A DNA stretch of 64,000 bases from Xanthobacteraceae bacterium. Lineage in GTDB: Bacteria; Pseudomonadota; Alphaproteobacteria; Rhizobiales; Xanthobacteraceae. This document shows, one piece after another, positions 25,722 to 35,077 of the stretch. The stretch lies in NCBI GenBank assembly GCA_022841625.1, contig JALHRD010000007.1, positions 62,001-126,000 of the forward strand, read 5' to 3'. Numbering within the stretch: position 1 is the first letter of the stretch; every line of letters starts with the position of its first letter. A program made the translations under genes and the position numbers. The notes below the pieces were generated by a model. The model saw only the letters and a program-made list of their open reading frames with translations. It searched no databases and had not been told where the DNA came from.

Positions 25722-27075
25722 CGGTAGCCTTGGCCAGCGCCGCGCCCCGTGCATAGCGGCTCTGCGGCACCGGCAGGCCAAGAATGTCACGCAGCGTCGG
25801 CCCTTCATAGGCGGTGCGATAAAGCCCGCGCCGCTGCATTTCCGGCACGACCATGTCGACAAAATCATTGAGCCCAATTGGGAACACCGGCGCCAGGAAA
25901 TTAAATCCGTCGCAAGCGTCCTCCTTAAACCATTGCTCCATCTGATCGACCACTTCGGTGGCCGTGCCGACGAAGCCGGCATGGCCACGCTGGCGCGCGA
26001 ACCACTGATACAGCTGGCGAATGGTCATATTCTTGCTGCGCGCCATCGCGATGGCGTCGTCGGAGCGGCTGCCGATCACCTTGTTAGGCGGAAGCTCGGG
26101 CAATGGCTCGTCGAGCGGGTAGCCGGTCAGGTCGTGGCCCATGCGGGTCGAAAGCAGCGATACGCCGACATCGGGATGCAGCAGCGCGTCGAGCCGTTCC
26201 TGCTTCTCGATCGCTTCATCATGGGTGCGGCCGACGGTGATCGACAGGCCGGGCATGATCTTGAGATGATCGGGATTGCGGCCATAGCGCGCCATGCGCC
26301 CTTTTAGGTCAGCATAAAATGCCTGGGCGCGTTCGATGGTGGCGTGGGCCGTGAACACGACCTCGGCGGATTGCGCGGCCAGTTCGCGGCCATCGTCCGA
26401 TGCGCCGGCCTGCACCAGCACCGGCTGGCCCTGTGGCGAGCGCGGCACATTGAGCGGGCCGCGCACGTCATAATAGGCGCCGTGGTGATTGAGGATGTGC
26501 ATCTTCTCCGGATCGAAGAAAACACACGCATCCTTGTCGCGCAGGAATGCGTCCTCGTCCCAGGAATCCCATAGCGCCTGGACGACCTCGACGAATTCCT
26601 TGCCGCGCCGGTAGCGCTCGTCCTTTGGCTTGTGCGGCTCATCGCTGAAATTCAGCGCCTCGGTAGCGTTGCCGGAGGTGACCACATTCCAGCCGCCGCG
26701 GCCGCCGCTCACCAGATCGAGCGAGGCGAATTTTCGCGCCACGATGTAAGGCTGCTCAAAGCTGGTCGAGGCGGTGCAGACCAGGCCGATATTTTTGGTG
26801 TGGCTTGCCAGCGCCGCAAGCATGGTGAAGGGCTCGATCCAGGCGACGTAATGTAGCCGATGCAGGCCGCGCTCATGGGCGGTGAACACCGAATGGGTAT
26901 CGGCGCAGAACACCATGTCGAGCAATCCGCGCTCGGCGGTTTGTGCGATCTCGATCATGCGGGCGAAATTGGCGCCGGCGTCGGCGTGCCCTTCGGGATG
27001 CCGCCATGACGCGATGTGGTGGCCGGAAGGCCGGATGAACATCCCGATCTTGAGCTTGTCTTTTCTTGTGGCCAT
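25711..27075 (-). CDS. LLM monooxygenase of the NtaA/SnaA/DszA type
   Basis: 454 residues from ATG 27075 (MATRKDKLKIGMF). Long luciferase-like family used for nitrilotriacetate, pristinamycin and dibenzothiophene oxidation: FIRPSGHHIASWRHP, TSFEQPYIVARKFASLDLVSGGRGGWNVVTS, KDACVFFDPEKMHILNHHG, GQPVLVQAGASDDGRELAA, VPEMQRRGLYRTAYEGPTLRDILGLP. Requires FMNH2 from a separate reductase, not present nearby. Substrate unknown. Confidence 0.9.
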   Translation of the reverse strand: MATRKDKLKIGMFIRPSGHHIASWRHPEGHADAGANFARMIEIAQTAERGLLDMVFCADTHSVFTAHERGLHRLHYVAWIEPFTMLAALASHTKNIGLVCTASTSFEQPYIVARKFASLDLVSGGRGGWNVVTSGNATEALNFSDEPHKPKDERYRRGKEFVEVVQALWDSWDEDAFLRDKDACVFFDPEKMHILNHHGAYYDVRGPLNVPRSPQGQPVLVQAGASDDGRELAAQSAEVVFTAHATIERAQAFYADLKGRMARYGRNPDHLKIMPGLSITVGRTHDEAIEKQERLDALLHPDVGVSLLSTRMGHDLTGYPLDEPLPELPPNKVIGSRSDDAIAMARSKNMTIRQLYQWFARQRGHAGFVGTATEVVDQMEQWFKEDACDGFNFLAPVFPIGLNDFVDMVVPEMQRRGLYRTAYEGPTLRDILGLPVPQSRYARGAALAKATVSV

Positions 27076-27164
27076 GGCGTCGGCTCCTTGTGCGCGAAAG
27101 CCTAGCTTACGCGGGAGGCTCCCACAATCGCTGTGCCGGGCGTCGTGCTGTGTGCGCCGCCGGT

Positions 27165-27593
27165 TCAAGCCGGCTTGAGCTTCGCTGCCACGGCGTCGGG
27201 AATGGCGCGCGCTTTCATCCGCAATGGATCGTCCGGATGGCGGGCAGCCCAGATGCGCTTTTCGAGGCCTTCGACGGCGAGCGTGCCGGCGATGAAGATC
27301 CGGTGTTCGACGTCGAAGCTCGATCGGCGGATCTCGATAATCCGCGATTCAATGTCAGCCAGATCGCCGAATTTCGCGGGCGCGATGAACTTCGCTTGCG
27401 CGCCGACCAACGGAATTCCAACGATGTCAAAGGTTGTCGACAAGTCCTGCGGCGCGACCCCGAGCGCCGCCTCGAACATCAGCCAGGCGCTGCGATCGAA
27501 GAACTCAAAAAATCGGGCGTTGAAAACAATGCCAGCGGGGTCGCAGTGACCCCATTCGATTGCGAATTGGCGGCGGAAAATGAACTCGGTCAC
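27165..27593 (-). CDS. acyl-CoA thioesterase (4-hydroxybenzoyl-CoA type)
   Basis: 142 residues. Hot-dog fold with the catalytic motif EWGHCDPAGIVFNARFFEFFD; the Asp in CDPAG matches the nucleophile of the Pseudomonas 4-hydroxybenzoyl-CoA thioesterase. Releases free acid from aryl or acyl CoA. It lies 89 bp upstream of the LLM gene on the same strand and may share its transcript. Confidence 0.85.
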   Translation of the reverse strand: MTEFIFRRQFAIEWGHCDPAGIVFNARFFEFFDRSAWLMFEAALGVAPQDLSTTFDIVGIPLVGAQAKFIAPAKFGDLADIESRIIEIRRSSFDVEHRIFIAGTLAVEGLEKRIWAARHPDDPLRMKARAIPDAVAAKLKPA

Positions 27594-27800
27594 AGCCGCG
27601 CAATCTCGTTAATTGCCGATCCCATGCCGATGTCCGCCCCGCGTCCGATGCTTGAATTTAGCGGTATCCTGCACAATCCCCTGGTCCGCGCAACTCGCTG
27701 GCGCGCTGCCATGCAATGCGGTCTTGGACGTTGCTGCCGGTGCCGCCTGGGGGTAGTTTTAGTCAGAGCCGCTGGGAAAGCGGAATGAGGGAGACGTTTG

Positions 27801-29003
27801 ATGAGTGACGTATTGACCCGGGATGTGTTGCCGGCCGCCGAAGCCGAGGTCGGAGCCGCGCCACGCGGTTCGTCGAATGTCCGGCACCTGAGCCGAACGG
27901 AACTGCCGGGTGGCGGGCAGATCGTCATTCAGGGCAGCACCGCCTTTGTCGGCCACCAATATGGGCCCGAGGGCACGACGATCCTCGACATTTCCGACCC
28001 GCGCAAGCCGAAGGTGGTTTCGCAGATCATGTGCTCGCATCCGTGGTCGCATTCGCACAAGGCGCGCGTGACCGGCGACATCATGGTGGTCAATTCCGAG
28101 CGCGAGCCAGGCAAGGGCACCATCCGCGAATATCCCGAGGGCGGCTTTCGGATCTACGACGTGAAGGATCGCGCCAATCCAAAACTGATCACCTTCCACA
28201 AGACGCATGGCAAAGGCGTGCATCGCTTCGATCTCGACGAGAACTACGCCTATATCTCGACCGAGAGGGACGGCTATGTCGGCAACATCCTGGTGATCTA
28301 CGACATCCGCAATCCGTCAAAGCCAGTGGAAGTCGGGCGCTGGTGCATGGAGAACCAGCACGTCGCCGCCGGCGACAAGCCGCACCCGAAAGGTACCGAG
28401 CACCGCCTGCACCACGCCATGCGTACCGGCAACCAGATGTTCGCGGGCTGCTGGGCGTCGGGCGTTTCGATTGTCGACGTGAGCGACATCGCCAAGCCGA
28501 AAACGTTATCGCGCTACGAATATAACCCGTCCCATCCGGAGCCGACCCACACCTTCCTCGGCGTGCCCCATGCGATTGGCGGCAAGCGAATCGCGGTCTC
28601 GACCGAGGAGGAGCGTGCCAGTCGCGGCCCCGACACCGGCAAGCCGCATGCGCCGTTTCGCACCTGGGACGTCACCGATCCGACCAGGCCGAAATTGCTT
28701 TGCACCTATGAGTTGCCGGACTCGTCGACGCCCTATGACACCAATGTGGCCCGCTTCGGAACCCACCAGCTGCGTGAAAAGGTCGATGCCGACAATCTGG
28801 TCTATGTCACCTGGTTTGCCGGCGGCCTGCGCATTCTGGATATCAACGACCCGGCCAATCCGAAGGAGCGCGGCTATTTCATTCCCAAGCCCGCTGAGGG
28901 CGCCAATGCGCCGCTCACCAACGACATCTATATGGACGATCGCGGATTGTTGTTTGTCACCGACAAGAAGCGCGGCCTCGATGTGATCGAGTTCAAGGGC
29001 TGA
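27801..29003 (+). CDS. LVIVD-repeat beta-propeller protein
   Basis: 400 residues from ATG 27801 with GAGGGAGA upstream. Repeated blades read TTILDISDPRKPKVV, GFRIYDVKDRANPKLI, LVIYDIRNPSKPVEV, VSIVDVSDIAKPKTL, FRTWDVTDPTRPKLL and LRILDINDPANPKER: six LVIVD-type units. No leader, so cytoplasmic. The function of these propellers is unknown; they often sit in catabolic operons as here. First gene of a plus-strand run with a Bug protein, TauD-like dioxygenase and enoyl-CoA hydratase. Confidence 0.85.
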   Translation: MSDVLTRDVLPAAEAEVGAAPRGSSNVRHLSRTELPGGGQIVIQGSTAFVGHQYGPEGTTILDISDPRKPKVVSQIMCSHPWSHSHKARVTGDIMVVNSEREPGKGTIREYPEGGFRIYDVKDRANPKLITFHKTHGKGVHRFDLDENYAYISTERDGYVGNILVIYDIRNPSKPVEVGRWCMENQHVAAGDKPHPKGTEHRLHHAMRTGNQMFAGCWASGVSIVDVSDIAKPKTLSRYEYNPSHPEPTHTFLGVPHAIGGKRIAVSTEEERASRGPDTGKPHAPFRTWDVTDPTRPKLLCTYELPDSSTPYDTNVARFGTHQLREKVDADNLVYVTWFAGGLRILDINDPANPKERGYFIPKPAEGANAPLTNDIYMDDRGLLFVTDKKRGLDVIEFKG

Positions 29004-29009
29004 CGCGGG

Positions 29010-30035
29010 ATGATTGATTGTTTTCCGTTCCCGCGAGTGGTGTTGGCCGCTGTTGTCGGACTTCTGCTTACCGCCGTTCTCCCGCCTGCTGCGGTCGCGC
29101 AGACCCCGTTCTACGCCGGCAAGACCGTGACGCTGGTGGTCGGCTATTCGGCCGGCGGCGGCTATGACATCTATGCGCGCATGCTGGCGCGGCATTACGG
29201 CCGGCACATTCCCGGCAACCCCAACGTCATCGTCCAGAACATGCCGGGCGCCGCCAGCATGACATCGGTGCGCCATCTCGACGCCACCGCCCCAAAGGAC
29301 GGCACCGTCATCACCATGTTTGACCCCGGCTTGATCAGCCAGACCTTGACCGCCGACAAGCCGGCGGTCGATTTCGCGAACTTCCAATGGATCGGCACGC
29401 TGCTGCGCGACATCCGCATCTGCTACGCGTGGGCCGCGACCGGTATCAAGACCTTCGACGATATGATGAAGCGCAAGGAGTTCCTGATCGGCAACACCGC
29501 CCGGGGTTCCAATGCCCATGTGAATGGCGCGATCCTGCGCAATGTGTTCAAGGCGCCGGTGCGCCAGATCTCGGGCTATCCCGGCAGTAACGAGCAGCGG
29601 CTCGCGCTTGAGCGCGGTGAGCTTGAAGGCAATTGCGGCTCCTGGACCGCGATGCCCCAGGAGTGGCTGACGAATAACAAGATCCATGCGCTGCTGCGGT
29701 TCTCGACCACGCGGCCGGTTGATATGCCGCCCGATGTTCCCAACGCGACCGACCTGGCGAAAACCCAGGAACAGAAGGACGTCATCGACATTCTCAACGC
29801 GCCTGGCGAGCTTGGGCGGCCGTTCATTGTTGCGAAGGATGTGCCGCGCGAACGGGTTGCGATCTTGCGCGCGGCCTTTCAGGCGACGCTTCAGGACGAG
29901 GCCTTCCTCGCCGACGCCAAGAAGCAGAGCCTCCTGCTCGATCCGGTGGCGGGCGAAGAAGCCCAAAAGATCATGGCGCAGATTTATGCGGCGTCGCCGG
30001 ACCTGATCCGCAAAGCCAAGGCCGCGCTAGACTAA
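29010..30035 (+). CDS. Bug-family substrate-binding protein, IPGNP subclass
   Basis: 341 residues, 6 bp after the LVIVD gene. Signal peptide 1-31 ending AVAQ. It belongs to a subclass with YAGKTVTLVVGYSAGGGYD, RHIPGNPNVIVQNMPGA and a SGYPGSNEQRLALERGELEGNCGSW block, shared with the protein at 53000-54025 but not with the canonical Bug proteins here. The extra conserved Cys residues (in RICYAW and GNCGSW) could form a disulfide. Probably supplies the substrate for the downstream dioxygenase pathway. Confidence 0.88.
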   Translation: MIDCFPFPRVVLAAVVGLLLTAVLPPAAVAQTPFYAGKTVTLVVGYSAGGGYDIYARMLARHYGRHIPGNPNVIVQNMPGAASMTSVRHLDATAPKDGTVITMFDPGLISQTLTADKPAVDFANFQWIGTLLRDIRICYAWAATGIKTFDDMMKRKEFLIGNTARGSNAHVNGAILRNVFKAPVRQISGYPGSNEQRLALERGELEGNCGSWTAMPQEWLTNNKIHALLRFSTTRPVDMPPDVPNATDLAKTQEQKDVIDILNAPGELGRPFIVAKDVPRERVAILRAAFQATLQDEAFLADAKKQSLLLDPVAGEEAQKIMAQIYAASPDLIRKAKAALD

Positions 30036-30059
30036 ACCGACCGACGGAGACGATCGAAC

Positions 30060-31130
30060 ATGGGTGATTTCCGCAGCTTCAAAACCGCCCGGCGCGAAGC
30101 GGCCGCGCCGATGAAGCCGCTGGTCGATCCCGCTGGCTGGACCGCGGCGAGCCTCAAAGACGTTGCGAGTTGGAGTTATCAGATAACCGATGCCGATGCC
30201 GAGGAGCTTTCAGCGGCGGTGGCGACGGCGCGCCGCAGCAGCACCGCGATGGTCGATATTGGCAAGCCGGACTTTCCGCTCCGCGCCTTTGGCGAGGTGC
30301 TTGCCGACGTGCGCCGCGAACTGATGGATGGTCGCGGCATTGTCATGATGCAGAACTTTCCGCTCGACCGGTTCGACCGCGAGGACACGGCCATCGCCTA
30401 TATCGGGCTTGGCGCCCATCTCGGCCAAACCATGTCGCAGAACAAGTTGGGCCACATTCTCGGCCATGTGAAGGATCTCGGCGGCGATTACAGCGATCCC
30501 CACACCCGCGGCTACATGACCAATGCGGAGATGCGCTTTCACACCGATGGCTGCGATTATGTCGGGCTGTTGTGCCTGCAGACGCCGATGTCGGGTGGTG
30601 AGAGCCGCATCGCGAGTTCGGTGACGGTCTACAACACCATGCTGAAGCGCCGGCCGGAGCTGGTCGAGGCTTTGTGCGGCGACTATTACCGCTCCCGCAG
30701 CGGCGAGGTCAGCCCCGGCGACCTGCCATACATCAAGCAGCCGATCTTCACATTTCATGAGGGCTATTTTAGCGCCGCTGGGGTTGGTGCGGTGATCGAC
30801 AAGGCGCAGCAGATACCGGGTGTGCCGAAATTCACGCCAGCGCAGAAGGAGGCCGTCGAGGTCTATCGCCAGACGGTCGAGGAGGTCGCGCTCGATATCG
30901 ATTTCGCCCGTGGCGATATCCAGTTCCTCAACAATTTCGTGATGCTGCACACCCGCCGCGAATATCGCGATTGGCCGGAGCCGAATCGCAAGCGGCACCT
31001 TTTGCGGCTATGGCTGCATGATCCGGCGGGCCGTCCGATTCCCAAGGCGCAGCGCGAGGGGCGTTTCGGCCGGGGCGTCAACGTGAAGGGCGTGCAACGC
31101 AGCGCGCCGCTAGAGGCGGAAGCTGCGTGA
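30060..31130 (+). CDS. TauD/TfdA-family Fe(II)/2-oxoglutarate dioxygenase
   Basis: 356 residues. The iron site is visible: HTDGCD (His and Asp near residue 161) and a distal His near 297 in MLHTRREYRDW, followed by the 2-oxoglutarate-binding Arg in RKRHLLRLWL. Related enzymes hydroxylate taurine, 2,4-D or gamma-butyrobetaine. The substrate is open; the next gene suggests the product joins CoA-ester metabolism. It overlaps the hydratase gene by 4 bp. Confidence 0.87.
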   Translation: MGDFRSFKTARREAAAPMKPLVDPAGWTAASLKDVASWSYQITDADAEELSAAVATARRSSTAMVDIGKPDFPLRAFGEVLADVRRELMDGRGIVMMQNFPLDRFDREDTAIAYIGLGAHLGQTMSQNKLGHILGHVKDLGGDYSDPHTRGYMTNAEMRFHTDGCDYVGLLCLQTPMSGGESRIASSVTVYNTMLKRRPELVEALCGDYYRSRSGEVSPGDLPYIKQPIFTFHEGYFSAAGVGAVIDKAQQIPGVPKFTPAQKEAVEVYRQTVEEVALDIDFARGDIQFLNNFVMLHTRREYRDWPEPNRKRHLLRLWLHDPAGRPIPKAQREGRFGRGVNVKGVQRSAPLEAEAA

Positions 31131-31936
31131 GCGAAACCGTCCGTTACGCCGCCGATGGCAAGATCGGCATTGTCACATTGAGCCGGCCGCAAAAGCTCAA
31201 CGCATTGACCATGGAAATGCGGCTTGCGATCGAGCAGGTATTGCTGCGCGCCGATGCGGATGAGGCCACCAGTGTCATTGTGCTGCGCGCCGAGGGACGC
31301 AGCTTCTGCGTCGGCTTCGATGTCGGCGGCGGCCATGCCCGGCCGTGGCGGCACGATGCGCTCAAATATCGCGAGCGGTTGGCCGTGAGCATGCGCTGCC
31401 TGATGACACCCTGGACGCTGAAGAAGCCGGTAATTGCCTCGGTGCAGGGCCATGCGCTTGGCGGCGGCTGCGAGCTTGCGATGTTCTGCGATCTGACCAT
31501 TGCGGCCGACGACGCCATATTTGGCGAGCCGGAAATCCTGTTCTCGCAGGTCGGTCCGGCGGTATTGATGCCGTTTATGATCGGGCACAAGCGGGCGCGC
31601 GAGCTGATCTATTTTGGCGACAAGATCGACGCCAAGCGGGCCTACGAGATCGGCATGGTCAATCGGGTGGTGCCGGCGGCGGAGCTTGCCGCCGCGACCA
31701 TGAAATACGCCCGGCGGCTGTCGCTGATCGCGCCGGAAGCGCTGGCCGCCGCCAAGCTTGCGGTCAATCGCGGGCTCGACGCCGGCGGCTTCCGCGCAGC
31801 AATCAATTCCGGTCTCGACGTACTGGCGCCGCTCTATGCGGCGGAGACCGATGTTGGAAAGGAATTCGACGCTATTCGTGCCAAGGACGGTCTCAAGGCC
31901 GCGCTGGCGTGGCGTAAACAGCAGATGGAGGAATAG
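31127..31936 (+). CDS. enoyl-CoA hydratase/isomerase family protein
   Basis: 269 residues from GTG 31127 (GTGA overlap with the dioxygenase stop). Crotonase fold: VTLSRPQKLNALTMEM, LRAEGRSFCVGFDVGG (oxyanion-hole strand), VQGHALGGGCELAMFCDLTIAADDAIFGEPEI with the catalytic-Glu region. The last 145 bp (31792-31936) recur, diverged to about 84 percent, at 33079-33223 beyond the esterase gene. Confidence 0.9.
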   Translation: MSETVRYAADGKIGIVTLSRPQKLNALTMEMRLAIEQVLLRADADEATSVIVLRAEGRSFCVGFDVGGGHARPWRHDALKYRERLAVSMRCLMTPWTLKKPVIASVQGHALGGGCELAMFCDLTIAADDAIFGEPEILFSQVGPAVLMPFMIGHKRARELIYFGDKIDAKRAYEIGMVNRVVPAAELAAATMKYARRLSLIAPEALAAAKLAVNRGLDAGGFRAAINSGLDVLAPLYAAETDVGKEFDAIRAKDGLKAALAWRKQQMEE

Positions 31937-32030
31937 AACGCTGCCGGCAGCGTTTTGCGGATTTGTGAAGCAATTGTATCGATGCTGAGCTTACACTGTC
32001 ATTCCAATAAAAAAATGCGGGGAGAACGTC

Positions 32031-33092
32031 ATGCGAAACAATCACAAGCGCCGGCTTGTCGCTAACGGATCGTTGATTGCGGCCATGTCATTGGCGGTCG
32101 CCGTGCTGATGGGGACGCCCGTGCGTGCAGCTCAGCCGCCTGCGTTGAAGGAACAGGGTAGCTTCTTCGTCAATGGCGAGGTGGTCCGCACCGACAATCC
32201 CGGCGGCGGCGCAGACGGCGGCCGCGTTGTCGTCAACCAGATGTATGTCGAATATGCCATTCCGCTGCGGCGTAAGGCCGGCGCGCTGCCGGTGATCATG
32301 GTCCACGGCTCCGGCCACACCGGCAAGACCTACGACACGACGCCGGATGGCCGCGATGGTTGGAAGCAGCATTTCCTGCGCAAGGGTTATCCGGTCTATG
32401 TCGTCGATCAGGTCGGCCGGGCGCGTTCGGGTTGGAATCCGGCGCCGATCAACAACGCCGTATCGCGCGGCGACGCGACGCTGATCCCCAAAGGCGGCAT
32501 CGTCCAGTTCACTTACGAGCGCGCCTGGAGCGTGTTCCGCTTCGGGCCGAAGCCCGACGAATGGTGGCCGGACTCCAAGTTTCCGAAGGAACATATCGAG
32601 CAGTACATGGCGCAGCTCGTGCCGAACACCGAGGCTACCTTGCCCCAGCCGCCGCGCAAGACGGTGGATGCGTTGGTCGCACTGATGCAAAAGGTCGGCC
32701 CGTCGGTCGTCATGGTACATTCCCAGTCGGGAGTCTATGGAACGCTGACGGCCCTCGCCCAGCCCGATCTCGTCAAAGCCCTGGTGAATGTCGAAGGCCG
32801 TTCCGGTTGTGAACTCATGTCCGAACAAGTGAAGACCATGGCGCGGGTCCCCTGGCTGAACGTTGCCGGTGACCACAGCTGGGCTGGCGAGGAGCAATGT
32901 CGCAAGGCGGTCGCCAGCGTCAATGTCGCCGGCGGCAAGGCCGCTTTCATGGGCACCTATGAGCGCGGCGTGCGCGGCAATACCCATATGCTGATGATGG
33001 ACCTCAACAACCTGCAGATCGCCGATTGGATCTTGCAATGGATCGAGGCGAACACCGCGCGGCGCCCCCCAGCCAAGACCGCGCGGCGATAA
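32031..33092 (+). CDS. secreted alpha/beta-hydrolase esterase
   Basis: 353 residues, signal peptide 1-33 ending VRAA, GGGGAG upstream of ATG. VIMVHGSGHTGKTYDTTPDGR (oxyanion region), nucleophile in VHSQSG near residue 233, acid in EGRSG, and late catalytic His in GNTHMLMMD. This resembles periplasmic alpha/beta hydrolases that carry a WWP insertion. The gene is bracketed by the hydratase 3' end and its displaced copy, and its stop codon (33090-33092) falls 12 bp inside that copy, so the last three to four residues (ending ARR) are read from it. Confidence 0.85.
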   Translation: MRNNHKRRLVANGSLIAAMSLAVAVLMGTPVRAAQPPALKEQGSFFVNGEVVRTDNPGGGADGGRVVVNQMYVEYAIPLRRKAGALPVIMVHGSGHTGKTYDTTPDGRDGWKQHFLRKGYPVYVVDQVGRARSGWNPAPINNAVSRGDATLIPKGGIVQFTYERAWSVFRFGPKPDEWWPDSKFPKEHIEQYMAQLVPNTEATLPQPPRKTVDALVALMQKVGPSVVMVHSQSGVYGTLTALAQPDLVKALVNVEGRSGCELMSEQVKTMARVPWLNVAGDHSWAGEEQCRKAVASVNVAGGKAAFMGTYERGVRGNTHMLMMDLNNLQIADWILQWIEANTARRPPAKTARR

Positions 33093-33223
33093 ATTTGGGC
33101 CTCGACGTACTGGCGCCGCTCTATGCGGCGGAGACCGAGGTCGGACGGGAGTTTGACGCCGTCCGCGCCAAGGACGGCCGCAAAGCCGCGCTGGCCTGGC
33201 GCAAGCAGCAGATGGAAGAGTAG
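33079..33223 (+). pseudogene. displaced 3' end of an enoyl-CoA hydratase gene
   Basis: 145 bp aligning without gaps to 31792-31936; I count about 24 mismatches, many at third positions, and 38 consecutive identical bases beginning CTCGACGTACTGG. It still encodes LDVLAPLYAAET.VG.EFDA and ends AWRKQQMEE plus stop, like the intact gene. It has no start codon of its own and no ribosome site. The 5' part overlaps the esterase stop. It is a scar of duplication or cassette insertion. Confidence 0.85.
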
Positions 33224-33247
33224 GCAATCATCTGCGGTTTCTCTCGG

Positions 33248-33340
33248 CCCTCATGCTGAGGGCGAGCGCAGCGAGCGTCTCGAATCATGGGGCCACCCCA
33301 TCCTTCGAAAGGCCTGCTTTGCGGGCTTCTCAGGATGAGG
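33248..33340. repeat. pair of REP-like elements
   Basis: First element 33248-33292 (CCCTCATGCTGAGG to ATCATGGGG) and second 33298-33340 (CCATCCTTCGAAAG to CAGGATGAGG). Both are half-elements of the same family seen at 7.2-7.4 kb. They lie between the displaced hydratase fragment and the convergent amidohydrolase gene. Confidence 0.75.
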
Positions 33341-33353
33341 GCGGAACGAAAGC

Positions 33354-34607
33354 CTACTCCGCCGCCACCCCTGCCGCTTCTGCGGCCTTGCGCGCCACCA
33401 GCCGCGCCTGCTTCACCGGCGACAGCGCGGGTGTGAGATTGAACAGTTTTTGCGCATTGCCACCAAGGATATTGCGTTTGGCGGCCATGTCGATGAATGG
33501 CAGATCGTAGATGGTCGACGGCAGGTCCATGTCCCAGTGCGGGTAGTCGGACGAATAGAGCAATTGGCTCGGCGCGTTGATCATCTCGAAGGTGACTTCG
33601 AGCGCTTTCCTGTTGTCCACCATCTCCATCGGTTGCGAGGTGAAAAACATCTCGCGAATATATTCGCTCGGCTTGCGCTTGAGCAGCGGCGCATCTGAGG
33701 TACGCATCATGAATTCGTTGTCGAGCCGCTGCATCATGAACGGTATCCAGGCAAGGCCGGATTCGATCCAGATGGTCTTGAGCTTGGGGAAACGCTCCGG
33801 CATGCCGTTTACCAGCCAGTTCGCCAGATGCAGCATGTTGCACCAGGTGAAGCCGAGGCCATGCACCGCGATGAAGCGGTTGGTGAGCTGCAGGCTCTGG
33901 TCGGCCCAGGTGAAGGCGGCGTGGAAGCCAAGCGGCAGACCGCGTTCCTGCAGGGCCGCGTACATCTTCATGTAGGGGTTCTGATAGTTGCGGGTGTAGT
34001 GGGTCGCTGTCACCATGAAGCCGACGACGCCCTTGCGCTCACCGAATTCCTCGATGATCTTGAAGCAGGCCTCAGGGTCGTGGAACGGCAGATAAAGCAT
34101 CGATTTGATGCGCGGTTCCTTGTCGAGAATGGTGTCGCAGAGCCAGCGATTGTAGCCGCGCGCGAGCCCGACCTCGACCTCGTGTCGCGGGCAATTTGAG
34201 AGATTGAGCATCGGCGTCGGGAACATCACCGCCATGTCGACGCCGAGCTGGTCCATCCAGCGTTCCATCAGCACGATGTCGCGGTGTGGCTTCGGCGGCA
34301 CTTTCTCGTTCTTGCGTTCCGGATAGCGCGTGATACGGCCGCCGAGTTCCTGATAGGAGCCGCTCTCCGAGGATATTCCGCCGCGCGATGAGCCCTGGAA
34401 TTTCGCTTCGTGGCGCAGCACCGGATCCTCGATGAATTCGGCGATCTCCTTGAACGCCTCGGTCTCATAGTGGTGCGAGTCCACGTCGACAATAAACAAG
34501 TCCTCATAGCGGCGGTCGATCGCCTGCTGGGCGGCGTTCTTAAGCAGCGTGCGGGTGTCGAATGTTTCGGCGGACAGGTCGCGGAAACTGCGGGTATGTT
34601 CGTTCAT
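33354..34607 (-). CDS. amidohydrolase-family metal-dependent hydrolase (ACMSD-like)
   Basis: 417 residues. TIM-barrel amidohydrolase_2 type: FIVDVDSHHYETE (metal-binding His near residue 44), MFPTPMLNL, GFMVTATHY, LPLGFHAAFTW with metal His, and LLYSSDYPHWD with the catalytic Asp. The family includes aromatic decarboxylases and C-C hydrolases. A Rieske protein and a UbiD-type decarboxylase gene precede it on the same strand, so a role in aromatic acid degradation is likely. Confidence 0.87.
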   Translation of the reverse strand: MNEHTRSFRDLSAETFDTRTLLKNAAQQAIDRRYEDLFIVDVDSHHYETEAFKEIAEFIEDPVLRHEAKFQGSSRGGISSESGSYQELGGRITRYPERKNEKVPPKPHRDIVLMERWMDQLGVDMAVMFPTPMLNLSNCPRHEVEVGLARGYNRWLCDTILDKEPRIKSMLYLPFHDPEACFKIIEEFGERKGVVGFMVTATHYTRNYQNPYMKMYAALQERGLPLGFHAAFTWADQSLQLTNRFIAVHGLGFTWCNMLHLANWLVNGMPERFPKLKTIWIESGLAWIPFMMQRLDNEFMMRTSDAPLLKRKPSEYIREMFFTSQPMEMVDNRKALEVTFEMINAPSQLLYSSDYPHWDMDLPSTIYDLPFIDMAAKRNILGGNAQKLFNLTPALSPVKQARLVARKAAEAAGVAAE

Positions 34608-34637
34608 GACCGGTGGTCCTTTTGATCTTCTTCGCTG

Positions 34638-35003
34638 TCAAACCGTGACGTAGATTTCGTCGCCGCGTTGCACGACTTCGTATTTCTTCAGTTGCAGCCG
34701 GCGATCGATAACATGGCAGCCGTCCGATAAATGGAATTCGTAGCCGTGCCACGGGCAGACGATGTGCATATCGTCTTCGTCGAAGGTCTGGCCGAGCAGG
34801 ATGCCGCCATTGCCGATGCGGTCGACCACCTGCGGCATGCGCAGGCCTTCGCAAGCCGGCCCGCCCTGGTGCGGGCACAGGTTGCGGTAGGCGTAATATT
34901 TGTTGCGGTGGCGGATGACGCCGATCTCGTCGCGACCGACCGTAATCAGCCGCACGCCGCCGTCGGGGATCTCTCCGTCCTTACAAACCAGAATCTCGGG
35001 CAT
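34638..35003 (-). CDS. Rieske [2Fe-2S] ferredoxin-like protein
   Basis: 121 residues from ATG 35003, with AAGGAAAA upstream. Rieske ligands: CPHQGG (Cys-X-His) near residue 45 and CPWHGYEF near 85. It is a stand-alone Rieske domain, unlike large oxygenase subunits, so it should carry electrons to a partner. No Rieske oxygenase is found nearby. It lies between UbiD and the amidohydrolase on one strand. Confidence 0.88.
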   Translation of the reverse strand: MPEILVCKDGEIPDGGVRLITVGRDEIGVIRHRNKYYAYRNLCPHQGGPACEGLRMPQVVDRIGNGGILLGQTFDEDDMHIVCPWHGYEFHLSDGCHVIDRRLQLKKYEVVQRGDEIYVTV

Positions 35004-35077
35004 CGATCGCTTTTCCTTCTTTCTCTTGACGCTGTGTTGGTACATTGCCGATGCAATGCGCGCACATCCGGCGCCGA

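Noticed and set aside
28506-29966. 486-codon minus-strand frame antisense to LVIVD and Bug genes
   Set aside because: Shadow frame across two coding genes; no signal peptide or domain.
31937-33092. Insertion sequence carrying the esterase
   Set aside because: No transposase, terminal inverted repeats or short target duplication; the flanking repeat is gene-derived and 145 bp long.
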